Position numbers and translations under genes: made by a program. Shown here piece by piece: positions 1 through 8,029 of a DNA stretch of 64,000 nt. How positions within the stretch are numbered: the first letter of the stretch is position 1; every line of letters begins with the position of its first letter. Source of the stretch: G965229605 sp965229605 (GTDB lineage Bacteria > Pseudomonadota > Alphaproteobacteria > CBDDJK01); contig OZ245892.1 of assembly GCA_965229605.1 (NCBI GenBank), positions 2,480,001-2,544,000 of the forward strand. Direction: 5' to 3'. A model generated the notes under the pieces. It ran no database searches. It was not told the DNA's origin and worked only from the letters and a program-made list of their open reading frames with translations.

Positions 1-130
1 TGTCCTCAAAGGCCAGCAGGTCTTCTTGTGTCAGGGTTTGCCGGGCAAGCGCGCGAGTCGGCGAGATTGCGGTTCCCCCCGCCATCAATGCAGCAAGAGC
101 CACCGAAAAATCACGCCGCGTTACCAACAT
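1..130 (-). CDS. soxB: Probable SoxB, N-terminal part (runs off the window)
   Basis: Only the first 43 codons are visible, read leftwards from an ATG at 130. The N-terminus carries a twin-arginine signal (TRRDFSVAL) followed by a hydrophobic stretch and an Ala-rich cleavage region. After it comes RQTLTQEDLLAFED, which resembles the start of mature SoxB proteins, where a similar LTQ-x-x-LLxF segment precedes the dimanganese-binding domain. SoxB is the periplasmic sulfate thiohydrolase that removes sulfate from the SoxYZ carrier. The gene lies 86 bp downstream of soxZ on the same strand, which supports the assignment. The catalytic residues are outside the window, so the identity rests on the N-terminus and context. 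Confidence 0.6.
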   Translation of the reverse strand, partial: MLVTRRDFSVALAALMAGGTAISPTRALARQTLTQEDLLAFED

Positions 131-216
131 CCACTTACTTTATTTTCACCAAACGAATACGCGATCTGATCTTGCTGTTTTTTCCGACTTATTTTCAAGC
201 CAGCCAAGCCAAACAG

Positions 217-543
217 TCAAGCAACCTTCACTTTAGAGGTCTTGGTGTAAATATCCCCATTATCATCGTGCCACTCAAAGGCAAGCTCGCTATCTTCGTC
301 AATTCTCAGCATAAAACTGATATAGGGATTGGACGAAACTGCAGGCTCCAGGTCCATGGAAAAAGCATCCTCTCCATTCACCTTGCAGGTGAATTTATTG
401 ATAATCTGCCGGGGAACCAGCCCGCCATCTTCGGCTTGCCGGTGACCAGACTCCATCGGGTGCGACAATAAAGACTTCACCTGAATAATATCGCCACTGG
501 CAACCTTCTTCGGGACTTTCACACGGGGTTTTGATCGCGCCAT
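217..543 (-). CDS. soxZ: SoxZ, sulfur-carrier complex subunit
   Basis: This 108-residue protein matches SoxZ in length and sequence, with the opening RSKPRVKVPKKVASGDIIQVKSL-type strand pattern, the HPMESG motif and an all-beta immunoglobulin-like fold pattern. SoxZ has no signal peptide of its own. It binds SoxY in the cytoplasm and is co-exported through Tat, forming the SoxYZ carrier on which sulfane sulfur is oxidised. A good ribosome-binding site (AGGAGAG) precedes the ATG. The gene lies 48 bp downstream of soxY and is surely co-transcribed with it. The complementary-strand reading frame over the same DNA is a shadow. Confidence 0.93.
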   Translation of the reverse strand: MARSKPRVKVPKKVASGDIIQVKSLLSHPMESGHRQAEDGGLVPRQIINKFTCKVNGEDAFSMDLEPAVSSNPYISFMLRIDEDSELAFEWHDDNGDIYTKTSKVKVA

Positions 544-591
544 TTGATCTCTCCTGATAAATTTAAAGAAACAGACAGGGCTAGATAAGGA

Positions 592-1044
592 CTAGCCGCC
601 ACAGCCGCCAATCGTAACCTTGACTGTCGCCCGGCTCATCGTAACCGAGCCATCACTCATTTTCGCCGCCGCCACCACATTCTGGGTCTGGGACAAGCGA
701 ATACGCGTCGATGCCGACGCCTCTCCGCTCAAGGACGAAAAATGAAAGGCACCAACCCCCGGATTAGGATTGCCATCCGCCAAAATAACAACCGAGCGCA
801 CATGATCCTCCGCACTCATCGGGCTGTCCACATAAATATCTATCGGAACCGTATTGCCGTTCTCTGCAATCTCCGGCAGGGTGAGCTCCAGGCGTCCATC
901 CTCAACCGGCTGCGCCCCTTGAAGGAAGTCGGCCAAAGCCGCCTCCATGCGCTCAACGCTTGCTTGTGTCGGACCCGCCCCTAAAAGCGTAGCCGCCCCC
1001 GCCCCGCAGAGCATAACCGTAAATTCACGCCGAGACAAACTCAT
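592..1044 (-). CDS. soxY: SoxY, sulfur-carrier protein
   Basis: This 150-residue protein carries a Tat signal at its N-terminus (SRREFTVML, then a hydrophobic stretch ending near TQAS). It ends in the invariant GGCGG tail of SoxY, whose cysteine covalently carries the sulfur substrate. With SoxZ it forms the periplasmic carrier of the Sox pathway. The start is supported by a strong ribosome-binding site (GGAGGGAGG) a few bases upstream. It is the first gene of a minus-strand sox unit (soxY-soxZ-soxB). Its promoter region holds a perfect inverted repeat, annotated separately. Confidence 0.95.
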   Translation of the reverse strand: MSLSRREFTVMLCGAGAATLLGAGPTQASVERMEAALADFLQGAQPVEDGRLELTLPEIAENGNTVPIDIYVDSPMSAEDHVRSVVILADGNPNPGVGAFHFSSLSGEASASTRIRLSQTQNVVAAAKMSDGSVTMSRATVKVTIGGCGG

Positions 1045-1094
1045 GATTCCTCCCTCCTTTCATGTTAAAGACTAAAGGCTTCTATGGTCTAGAT

Positions 1095-1123
1095 TGTTTA
1101 ACATTCAAAAAAGCGAATGTCAA
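1095..1123 (-). promoter_or_regulatory. Candidate sox promoter with ArsR-type (SqrR/BigR-like) operator
   Basis: Read on the minus strand, TTGACA (1118-1123) followed by a 17-bp spacer and TAAACA (1095-1100) forms a plausible sigma-70-type promoter for soxYZB. The spacer region contains a perfect inverted repeat, ACATTC at 1101-1106 and GAATGT at 1115-1120, separated by 8 bases. The repeat extends imperfectly on both sides. ATTC-N8-GAAT is the spacing described for sulfide/persulfide-responsive ArsR repressors such as SqrR. A repressor bound here would block polymerase. No regulator gene of this family is in the window. Confidence 0.55.
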
Positions 1124-1266
1124 ATTGATGAAGATAGAAATTGATATCTGTCGAAAGTCATTTTCTTTACGGAGAATCGCGCCTATATAGAGCCTATGGT
1201 TCTATGATACTGCGGGTTTTAAATATAGAAACCGGATCAAACAGATGAAAGCGGCGAGAGGGCTCC

Positions 1267-2382
1267 ATGGAATTTATTGTTGAAAAATCGGCATTTGCGA
1301 AGGTTTTGAGCCATGTTCAGAGTGTAGCAGAGCGGCGCAATACTTCACTTATTTTGACGAATATTCTTATTCAGGCGGAGGGGGATCGCCTTCGTTTGAC
1401 GGCGACGGATATGGAGCTGGAGATTGTGGAGGAAGCGGCGGCAGAGGTCACCACGGATGGGGTGGCGACGGTCCCTGCGGTTTTGGTTCATGATTATGTT
1501 GGGAAGATAGCTGACGGGGCCCAGATCAAGGTTGAGCTTGATTCTGGCGGAGAGAACGTCACCTTGAAGTGTGGCAAGTCGGTTTGTCAGTTGCCAACCA
1601 TGCCGGTTGACGAGTTTCCTTTGATGGATGATGACACGTTCAGCCATCAGTTCAGCTTGGAGCCGGAGGTTTTGCTTTCGTTGTTTGACCGGGCAAAATT
1701 TGCGATTTCGACGGAGGAAACCCGCTTTTATCTGAACGGCATTTATTTTCATGTGACCGAGGATGACAGCCCGGTCTTGCGTGCTGTTGCGACGGATGGC
1801 CACCGCATGGCCCGTCTGGAGCATCAAATGCCCGATGGAGCTTCTGGCATGCCGGGGATTATCATTCCGCGCAAGGCTATTCTGGAGCTGGTGCGGCTGG
1901 TGGATGGAAACGGCAAGGAAGTCAATATCTCGCTCAATGAGACCAAGATAAAATTTGAACTGGATGATATCGTCCTGACCTCCAAATTGATTCACGGGCG
2001 TTTTCCTGATTATGAAAAGGTCATTCCCCGCCATAATGACCAGATCATGGATATTGACCGCAAGACCTTCAAGCAGGCCATTGCCCGGGTGGCCACCGTC
2101 GCCAATGAACGGACCCGGATTGTCAAGATGACGCTGGAATCCGGGCGGGTCAAACTGGCAGCGGTCTCCAATGACACGGGTTCGGCTGAAGATGAACTGA
2201 TTGTCGATTATGATGGCGATGGATTGGTCACCGGCTATAATTCCCGCTATATTGACGATATTCTGGGCAATATGGACGGGGCGCGAGTGCAAATGATCAT
2301 GCATCGTGAATCCGGCCCGATTCTGATCACCAATTCCGAGGATTCATCGGCGCTTTATCTGCTGATGCCTTTACGGGTTTAA
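1267..2382 (+). CDS. dnaN: DNA polymerase III beta subunit (sliding clamp)
   Basis: The 371-residue product is a full-length DnaN. It opens with MEFIVEKSAFAKVLSHVQ and ends with the conserved YLLMPLRV, where the C-terminal MPLR segment forms part of the cleft that binds client peptides. Three repeated clamp domains of about 120 residues are expected from its length. The clamp encircles DNA and gives processivity to the replicative polymerase. A GAGAGGG ribosome-binding site precedes the ATG. recF follows after 44 bp on the same strand, the common dnaN-recF order. dnaA is not in the window. Confidence 0.97.
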   Translation: MEFIVEKSAFAKVLSHVQSVAERRNTSLILTNILIQAEGDRLRLTATDMELEIVEEAAAEVTTDGVATVPAVLVHDYVGKIADGAQIKVELDSGGENVTLKCGKSVCQLPTMPVDEFPLMDDDTFSHQFSLEPEVLLSLFDRAKFAISTEETRFYLNGIYFHVTEDDSPVLRAVATDGHRMARLEHQMPDGASGMPGIIIPRKAILELVRLVDGNGKEVNISLNETKIKFELDDIVLTSKLIHGRFPDYEKVIPRHNDQIMDIDRKTFKQAIARVATVANERTRIVKMTLESGRVKLAAVSNDTGSAEDELIVDYDGDGLVTGYNSRYIDDILGNMDGARVQMIMHRESGPILITNSEDSSALYLLMPLRV

Positions 2383-2426
2383 AAAGGCCGGGCCCACATA
2401 AACCACCCGTCCCCCTATCCACTATA

Positions 2427-3587
2427 TTGACCGCTTCGTTAGCGATTACCCGGCTTGACCTGCAAGGGGTGCGCAATCTTGCGGATCAACGGCTGACCCT
2501 TGACCCTAAACAGGCGATTGCCCTGATCGGACCCAACGGGGCTGGAAAAACCAACCTGCTGGAAGCGGTCTCCCTGCTTTCCCCCGGGCGCGGGGTGCGG
2601 CGGGCAAAATTCTCCGATATTGCCTGTTCCACCTCCGATGAAAATCTAAAGGGCTGGAATATTGCCGCCAAAGTCACATTTGGGCAAGATCAGCTTGATA
2701 TCGGGGTTGGCTGGGAACCCGGCACATCGCGCAAACAGGCAAGGATTGACGGAACCCCCGCCCGCAGTCAGGTCGAGCTTGGTCAATGGATGAATGTCCT
2801 CTGGCTGATCCCGGCCATGGACCGGCTGTTTATGGAAGGTCCGCAAGGACGGCGGCGATTCCTTGACCGGCTGGTCTTTGGCTTTGATCCGGCCCATGCC
2901 GGGCGGATTCAATCCTATGAACAGGCGGTGCGCCAGCGATTGCGGCTTTTGCTGTCAGCTACTGAAAATAGTGGAAACACCCATAAAGCCGATCCGCGCT
3001 GGCTGGATGCGCTGGAAACCGAAATCGCCACCCGTGGCACGTCGATTGCCGCCGCCAGACAGCAGATGGCAACCCGGCTTGAACAGGCCTGTCAGGTTGA
3101 AGATAAAGATCATGCGGCCCCGTTTCCGTCGGCCCATATAAATGTTTCTGGCCAGATTGAAGACTGGCTTTTAACCTGCCCTTCGGTCGAGGTCGAAACC
3201 CGCTTTAAAGACCAGCTCACCACCAACCGCGCCCAGGATGCCGCCCACGGCACCACAGCTTGTGGCCCGCACCGCAGCGATATGCGGGTGGTCTATGCAC
3301 GAAAGAATATTGCGGCTGAAAATTGCTCGACCGGGGAACAAAAGGCCCTGCTGGTCGGCATGACTCTGGCGGCTGCCCGCTTGCAAACGGCAGAGCGCGG
3401 CTATCCCCCGCTTTTGCTTCTGGATGAAGTGGCAGCTCATCTCGACCCGCAACGCCGCGCCGCTTTATATGAGCGGCTTTATGCGCTAGGCGGCCAAATC
3501 TGGATGACCGGCACCGAACCCGCCCTTTTTGACGACTTGAAAGACGGCCAGTCTATTCATGTAGAGGCCGGAAGATTTATTGTTTAG
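2427..3587 (+). CDS. recF: DNA replication and repair protein RecF
   Basis: The 386-residue protein has the RecF/SMC-like ATPase plan: a Walker A motif near residue 35 (GPNGAGKTNLLEA), the ABC-type signature region near the C-terminal third (STGEQKALLVGM) and a Walker B segment (PLLLLDEVAAHLD). RecF loads RecA at gapped DNA with RecO and RecR. The most upstream start that keeps the conserved LDLQGVRNL segment is a TTG. No better ATG is present and the ribosome-binding site is weak, so translation may depend on dnaN, 44 bp upstream. gyrB does not follow, unlike in many genomes. Confidence 0.95.
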   Translation: MTASLAITRLDLQGVRNLADQRLTLDPKQAIALIGPNGAGKTNLLEAVSLLSPGRGVRRAKFSDIACSTSDENLKGWNIAAKVTFGQDQLDIGVGWEPGTSRKQARIDGTPARSQVELGQWMNVLWLIPAMDRLFMEGPQGRRRFLDRLVFGFDPAHAGRIQSYEQAVRQRLRLLLSATENSGNTHKADPRWLDALETEIATRGTSIAAARQQMATRLEQACQVEDKDHAAPFPSAHINVSGQIEDWLLTCPSVEVETRFKDQLTTNRAQDAAHGTTACGPHRSDMRVVYARKNIAAENCSTGEQKALLVGMTLAAARLQTAERGYPPLLLLDEVAAHLDPQRRAALYERLYALGGQIWMTGTEPALFDDLKDGQSIHVEAGRFIV

Positions 3588-3596
3588 ATTTCTGGT

Positions 3597-4373
3597 TTAA
3601 AAGAAAATATCCTGCACCGAATCATACAGGAATTTCATGCCGGTCAAGGCGAGGGCGAGCAGGATAACCGAAGAAAAGAACCGGTCGCTGACCCGTTTAT
3701 GCAGCCAGACCCCGAACACGAAAGCGGCAAGCGCAATCGGGATAAGAAATGCCGAGACATAAAGCGTGTCAAACGTAACCAGCGACATGCCCAGATAAAG
3801 CGGCAGTTTGGCAAAATTGGTAAAAGCCATCAGGACGATGGTCAGGGCATGAAATTCGGTGCGCCCGAATTGCCGGATATAGAGGTAAATCTGAACCGGC
3901 GGGGCCCCGGCATGGATAAGAAAGCTGCTGATTCCGGCCAGCACGCCCCAGAGCCAGGCATGTATCCCGGAAGCCTCTTTTCTGGAGCTTGCGGTTTTTT
4001 GCAGCCAGGGTTTCAGGGCCAGAAAGATAAAAAAGCCGATAATCAGCCCAACAACCAGCAAGCGCAAAAGCGTGATATTCAAGATTCCGAACAGAACGGA
4101 GCCAAGAACCACCCCCAGCACGATGGCTAAAAATAGCGGGCGCAGCGCCTCTTTAGGCCATTTGCCCCAGTATTTATAAAGACCGCCGACATCCATGGTC
4201 AGCAGAACCGGCAGAAAAATCCCGATCCCGGCAGCAGGACCCGCCGCGAGAACCATCAAGGGACCCGCAACAACCCCGCCAGCCGCCCCGAAACCGCCTT
4301 TGGAGACCCCCATCACCGATACCGCCAGAATCATCAGCAAGATATTCGTTGTCAGGAAGATATCCTCAGGCAT
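3597..4373 (-). CDS. TSUP (TauE/SafE) family anion exporter
   Basis: This 258-residue, very hydrophobic protein shows about eight membrane segments in two halves, as in the sulfite exporter TauE/SafE family. Family members move sulfite, sulfoacetate or other organosulfur anions out of the cell. Its convergent end lies 9 bp from the recF stop. Nearby sox and soe genes make sulfite or a related sulfur anion the most reasonable substrate, but that is inference from context. The gene is transcribed alone. A 13-bp match to the terminal sequence of the miniature element lies about 36 bp upstream of its start. Confidence 0.85.
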   Translation of the reverse strand: MPEDIFLTTNILLMILAVSVMGVSKGGFGAAGGVVAGPLMVLAAGPAAGIGIFLPVLLTMDVGGLYKYWGKWPKEALRPLFLAIVLGVVLGSVLFGILNITLLRLLVVGLIIGFFIFLALKPWLQKTASSRKEASGIHAWLWGVLAGISSFLIHAGAPPVQIYLYIRQFGRTEFHALTIVLMAFTNFAKLPLYLGMSLVTFDTLYVSAFLIPIALAAFVFGVWLHKRVSDRFFSSVILLALALTGMKFLYDSVQDIFF

Positions 4374-4408
4374 CAGAACATAGAACCTTTTATGAAGGAA
4401 CAGGGAAC

Positions 4409-4423
4409 AGGGTCAGGACCCTA
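4409..4423. repeat. Isolated 13-bp match to the end of the miniature element
   Basis: AGGGTCAGGACCC at 4409-4421 followed by TA is identical to the outermost bases of the roughly 271-bp miniature elements found at 14.3, 21.2 and 23.1 kb. Nothing else of the element is present. It could be a relic left by loss of a copy. The sequence is itself nearly palindromic, so an independent origin cannot be excluded. Confidence 0.4.
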
Positions 4424-4510
4424 AACAAAACGGTCTATCTTGACCTTAACCGTCAAACCTGACAAAAGAAAGTCACAAACAGACCTTTTCTTCATGTAAA
4501 CAGATTAACC

Positions 4511-4876
4511 ATGCCCGATATCCTCGCTGAATATTTCCCGATTCTGGTTTTTCTCGGCCTCGCCCTTGGCCTGGCTCTGGTCATGGTGCTGGCCAGCTTT
4601 GCCCTTGGCCCCTCGCGCCCCGATCCTGAAAAACTCTCGGCCTATGAATGCGGATTTGAAGCCTTCGGCGATGCCCGCCTGCGCTTTGATGTCCGATTCT
4701 ACCTCGTCGCCATCCTTTTTATCATTTTTGACCTCGAAGTCGCCTTTCTCTTCCCCTGGGCCGTGGCCCTTGGCGATATCGGGGCCTATGGCTTCTGGTC
4801 AATGATGATTTTCCTCGCCATCCTCACCGCTGGATTTATCTATGAATGGCGCAAAGGTGGCCTGGATTGGGAATAA
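4511..4876 (+). CDS. nuoA: NADH-quinone oxidoreductase subunit A
   Basis: The 121-residue product has three membrane helices and the conserved loop SAYECGFEAFGDARLRFDVRFYLVAILFI-type region, whose Cys and acidic residues lie near the quinone site of complex I. The C-terminal EWRKGGLDWE is typical of NuoA. It is followed by nuoB with 29 bp between them. The usual continuation nuoC-nuoN is missing, because hemE begins on the other strand right after nuoB. Confidence 0.96.
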   Translation: MPDILAEYFPILVFLGLALGLALVMVLASFALGPSRPDPEKLSAYECGFEAFGDARLRFDVRFYLVAILFIIFDLEVAFLFPWAVALGDIGAYGFWSMMIFLAILTAGFIYEWRKGGLDWE

Positions 4877-4905
4877 AGGGAATAAGAAAACAGGAAGCCA
4901 GATCA

Positions 4906-5445
4906 ATGAACAGCCCAGACTATCAGGAAATTGAAATCGCCGGAAAGCCCGACTCCATCGCCGATTTCATGCATGACCGGACTCAGGATCATGGCTATCT
5001 GCTCACCTCGGCCGATAAACTGGTCAACTGGGCGCGCAGCGGCTCACTCTGGCCCATGACGTTCGGGCTGGCCTGTTGTGCCGTCGAAATGATCCACGCC
5101 TATATGCCGCGCTATGACCTCGACCGCATCGGTGTTGTCCCACGCGGAAGCCCGCGCCAGTCCGATGTCATGATCGTTGCCGGGACACTCACCAATAAAA
5201 TGGCCCCCGCCCTGCGCAAGGTCTATGACCAGATGGCCGAACCGCGCTGGGTGATCTCCATGGGGTCCTGCGCCAATGGCGGCGGCTATTACCATTACAG
5301 CTATTCCGTGGTGCGCGGCTGTGACCGAATTGTTCCGGTGGATATCTATGTCCCGGGCTGCCCACCAACCGCCGAGGCTCTGGTTTATGGAATCCTCCAG
5401 CTCCAGAAGAAAATTCGCCGCACCGGTGGGCTGATTAAATCATAG
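4906..5445 (+). CDS. nuoB: NADH-quinone oxidoreductase subunit B
   Basis: The start at 4906 (MNSPDYQEIE) is preferred because CAGGAAG lies just upstream. A longer frame beginning at 4846 would overlap nuoA and add an unconserved leader. The resulting 179-residue protein carries the cysteines that bind cluster N2 of complex I: the adjacent pair in GLACCAVEM, one in SMGSCANGGG and one in VPGCPPTAEAL. NuoB sits in the peripheral arm and passes electrons to quinone. Its stop codon overlaps the convergent end of hemE by six bases, so the operon cannot continue on this strand. Confidence 0.96.
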   Translation: MNSPDYQEIEIAGKPDSIADFMHDRTQDHGYLLTSADKLVNWARSGSLWPMTFGLACCAVEMIHAYMPRYDLDRIGVVPRGSPRQSDVMIVAGTLTNKMAPALRKVYDQMAEPRWVISMGSCANGGGYYHYSYSVVRGCDRIVPVDIYVPGCPPTAEALVYGILQLQKKIRRTGGLIKS

Positions 5446-6483
5446 TCGCCGAATATATTTAACCAGTTCAGCGACGGTTTGCGGGTCGGTGTCTTTGTCG
5501 ACTCCATGGCCCAGATTGAAAATATAAGGACCTGCCGAAAGATCGGCTAAAAGCTGGTCAGTTTCTTCTTTCCAGTGAACCTCTGGCCCGAGCAGGCGAA
5601 AAGGGTCAAGATTGCCTTGCACCGGGCAAAGATTTTGCAGCTGATCACGCATAAGCACCGACGAAAAACCGTAATCAACCGACACGGCGGTAACCCTTGT
5701 CTTGCGGATATAGGCCGGATAAAGCACTCCGGCTCCGCGTGGAAAACCAATAATCGGCGTTGAATAGCCTTTATCGCGCAAAGCCCTGACAATCTTTCGA
5801 GTCGGATCAATCACATAATCCTCAAAAGCCTGTGCATCCAGCACCCCGGACCAGCTGTCAAAAATCTGCACGACCTCGGCCCCGGCCTTGATCTGGGCTT
5901 CCAGAAAAAGGGCAACGGCATGGGCAAGAATATCGATCAGTTTTTTCATTGAATCAGGAAACATCATCATAAAGCGTCTGGCCTTGCCAAAGTCCCGGCT
6001 GCCGCCACCTTCGATCATATAGGCGGCAAGCGTCCAGGGCGCACCGGCAAACCCGATCATGGTGGTATTTTCAGGAAGCTGTGGTTTTAAAAGGCTCAAA
6101 GCCTCCAGCGTAAAGGAAAGCTTCTGATCAAGCCCTTCCAGCTGGTGTTCCATAAAGTCTTCATAAAGCTGGTCAATATCTTCTGGCTGGACGGGATCAA
6201 GGCGTGGGCCTTCGCCTTCAACAAAGCGCAGACCACAGCCCAGAGCTTCAGGAATAATCAATATATCGGAAAAGATGATGGAGCCATCCAGATCATAGCG
6301 GCGAATTGGTTGCAGGCTGGCCTCAACTGCCAGCTTCGGGTTTTTGCAAAAAGACAGGAAGTCTGGCACGCTGGACCGAATTTTTTGATATTCAGGAAGA
6401 TATCGCCCGGCTTGCCGCATCAACCAGATTGGCGGCGGCGAGACGGGTTGTCCTGCAAGAACCTTTAAAAGCGGTTTGGTCAT
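5440..6483 (-). CDS. hemE: Uroporphyrinogen decarboxylase
   Basis: The 347-residue protein contains the family signature PPIWLMRQAGRYLPEY near the N-terminus, the second signature region GFAGAPWTLAAYMIEGGGS in the middle and a C-terminal NLGHGVDKDTDP segment. HemE decarboxylates the four acetate side chains of uroporphyrinogen III to make coproporphyrinogen III in haem synthesis. The start is placed at 6483 (MTKPLLKVL). A longer frame to 6540 adds 19 residues that are not typical of the family and would run into the upstream repeat region. In several alphaproteobacteria hemE borders the chromosomal origin, and the segment upstream here has origin-like features. Confidence 0.96.
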   Translation of the reverse strand: MTKPLLKVLAGQPVSPPPIWLMRQAGRYLPEYQKIRSSVPDFLSFCKNPKLAVEASLQPIRRYDLDGSIIFSDILIIPEALGCGLRFVEGEGPRLDPVQPEDIDQLYEDFMEHQLEGLDQKLSFTLEALSLLKPQLPENTTMIGFAGAPWTLAAYMIEGGGSRDFGKARRFMMMFPDSMKKLIDILAHAVALFLEAQIKAGAEVVQIFDSWSGVLDAQAFEDYVIDPTRKIVRALRDKGYSTPIIGFPRGAGVLYPAYIRKTRVTAVSVDYGFSSVLMRDQLQNLCPVQGNLDPFRLLGPEVHWKEETDQLLADLSAGPYIFNLGHGVDKDTDPQTVAELVKYIRRL

Positions 6484-6902
6484 CGTGATTCTTTGGTTTG
6501 TTGTTTCATTCCAGTTATGAAGGTTTTCCCCATAACTCACAACCCAACCTTATAGTATAATATATATATAATAAAAAAGAAGATGGAGGTGGTGCGGTCA
6601 GAACTGTGGATAAAAATGATTTCCCCATCAGGCATGATATTTTCCCCATGGTGGAAAAACCGTCTTGAGCAGGCTGTTTGTGAAAAACTTTTGGAAAGCG
6701 GGGATTTTCATCTATCCTTGATTACAGGGTTTTTGAAAAGATTGATTTTTATAGAACGTAGGCCCGCAGGATTTGTGATTGTGGGAAAAGGGGAAAAAAA
6801 CTAATAGTCAGTTATCCACAGGTGTGAGGATTTTCTTTCACATTCCTCCCCATGTGGAGAAATCATGGATAAAGCCTCGAACCGCAGGGAAAAACTGTAG
6901 AG
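6484..6902. other. Candidate chromosomal replication origin (oriC) next to hemE
   Basis: This 419-bp segment has no convincing gene. It holds two perfect matches to the DnaA box TTATCCACA, one inverted at 6605-6613 and one direct at 6812-6820, and a one-mismatch inverted box at 6853-6861. An almost pure A/T tract runs from about 6550 to 6578, which would suit an unwinding element. TTTTCCCCAT occurs at 6524-6533 and 6640-6649, with a 9-base version at 6620-6628. In Caulobacter and Rickettsia the origin lies next to hemE, and dnaN-recF is only about 4 kb away here. I found no TTAA-N7-TTAA CtrA site. The alternative is an ordinary DnaA-regulated hemE promoter. Confidence 0.6.
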
Positions 6903-8009
6903 ATGAATGGTCCTTCCTTAAAATTCCACAAGCCCCCTGCTCAGCCGTCTGTTAAAGGGGAAAGATACTCTATCGAGGATGTTTTTCTATCGATTCCGGT
7001 TTCGGATCTTGCGCGAAGTCTTGATTTTTATAAGGAAAAACAGGGTTTTCGGCTGGTGATGATCCGTCCGGCAGATGATCCGCGCGAAGCCGTGATTGAA
7101 AAGGGCGGGTCAAGGGTGCGTTTATTCAAGGCCTCCCCGGAGCAAGTCAAACAGGGCCCGGTTCTGGAGTTTGAATCGTCAAATAAAGCTTCAAACATTC
7201 AATATGACCCGGACGGTTTACCGATAGCATTTCTGCCTAAAGAAGATTTTCCAGATTCCTTTGAAGCCGGGCCGCAAAAACTCCAGTTTATGCGAGCAAC
7301 GCCGGAGGGCTGGCATCAGGGCCGCGCCGGGATGGAGTACCGCGATCTGATTCCTGACCGGTTAAATGGGCATTATATCGCGTCGCATATTCATGTGAAG
7401 GACCATACGTCTCTTGCTGACCAGCCGCATTTTCACCCGATCCGCTATCAGATGATCTATTGTCTGACCGGAGAAGCCAGCGTTTCCTATCAGGATCAAG
7501 GGCCGGACATTGTCTTTAAAGCTGGAGACTGCCTTTTACAGCCGCCCGGTATTATCCACCGGGTCAATGCCTGCTCTGACGGTTTTCAGGTGCTGGAGAT
7601 TTGTTCTCCGGCCGATCACGCAACATGGATTGCCGATGAATCTATGTTTAATACCAAGAAAAAGACAAAAAAGACCTATGGTGATCAGTATTTTTGCCAT
7701 AGTCAGGCCACCAAAGCCCAATGGAAGGAAAGTTTAGAAGGCTCCAGACGCAGCCTCGGGTTTGGCAAAGCAACTAAAAGCGACTTCGACCCGGTGATCC
7801 TGCGTTTTCATCAAAAATCGTACGAAATTAGCCCTGTCCCCTATAACCGGTTTTTCTTTCTGCTTAAAGGCGGGTTGGACCTTGACTATCCGGGCCATCC
7901 GGTTCTTTCATTTCAGGCCCATGACTGCTATGTTATCCCGGCGCATCAGCCCGCCAGACTGACCTATATTGCCCCCCATGCGGAACTTATAGAAGTCCCG
8001 CTTATATAA
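6903..8009 (+). CDS. VOC (glyoxalase)-bicupin fusion protein, function unknown
   Basis: The 368-residue protein appears to have three beta-domain modules. Residues about 22-95 resemble a VOC/glyoxalase half (VFLSIPVSDLARSLDFYKEK). Residues about 140-240 form a cupin with a metal-ligand-like HFHPIRYQMIYCLTG segment and a PPGIIHRV closing strand. Residues about 275-368 look like a second, degenerate cupin lacking the histidine pair (RFFFLLKGGLDLDY). No signal peptide is seen. It ends 20 bp before soeA on the same strand, so the two may share a transcript. That hints at a sulfur-related or regulatory role, but I do not know its function. Confidence 0.6.
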   Translation: MNGPSLKFHKPPAQPSVKGERYSIEDVFLSIPVSDLARSLDFYKEKQGFRLVMIRPADDPREAVIEKGGSRVRLFKASPEQVKQGPVLEFESSNKASNIQYDPDGLPIAFLPKEDFPDSFEAGPQKLQFMRATPEGWHQGRAGMEYRDLIPDRLNGHYIASHIHVKDHTSLADQPHFHPIRYQMIYCLTGEASVSYQDQGPDIVFKAGDCLLQPPGIIHRVNACSDGFQVLEICSPADHATWIADESMFNTKKKTKKTYGDQYFCHSQATKAQWKESLEGSRRSLGFGKATKSDFDPVILRFHQKSYEISPVPYNRFFFLLKGGLDLDYPGHPVLSFQAHDCYVIPAHQPARLTYIAPHAELIEVPLI

Positions 8010-8029
8010 ACGCTTGCGAAATATCAGTA

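Noticed and set aside
1345..2304. Long reverse-strand frame over dnaN
   Set aside because: Shadow of a strongly conserved gene; the reverse product has no family resemblance.
6583..6804. A 73-codon frame between hemE and the VOC-bicupin gene
   Set aside because: It lies in the origin-like region, resembles no family, and overlaps a DnaA box and the repeated TTTTCCCCAT motifs.
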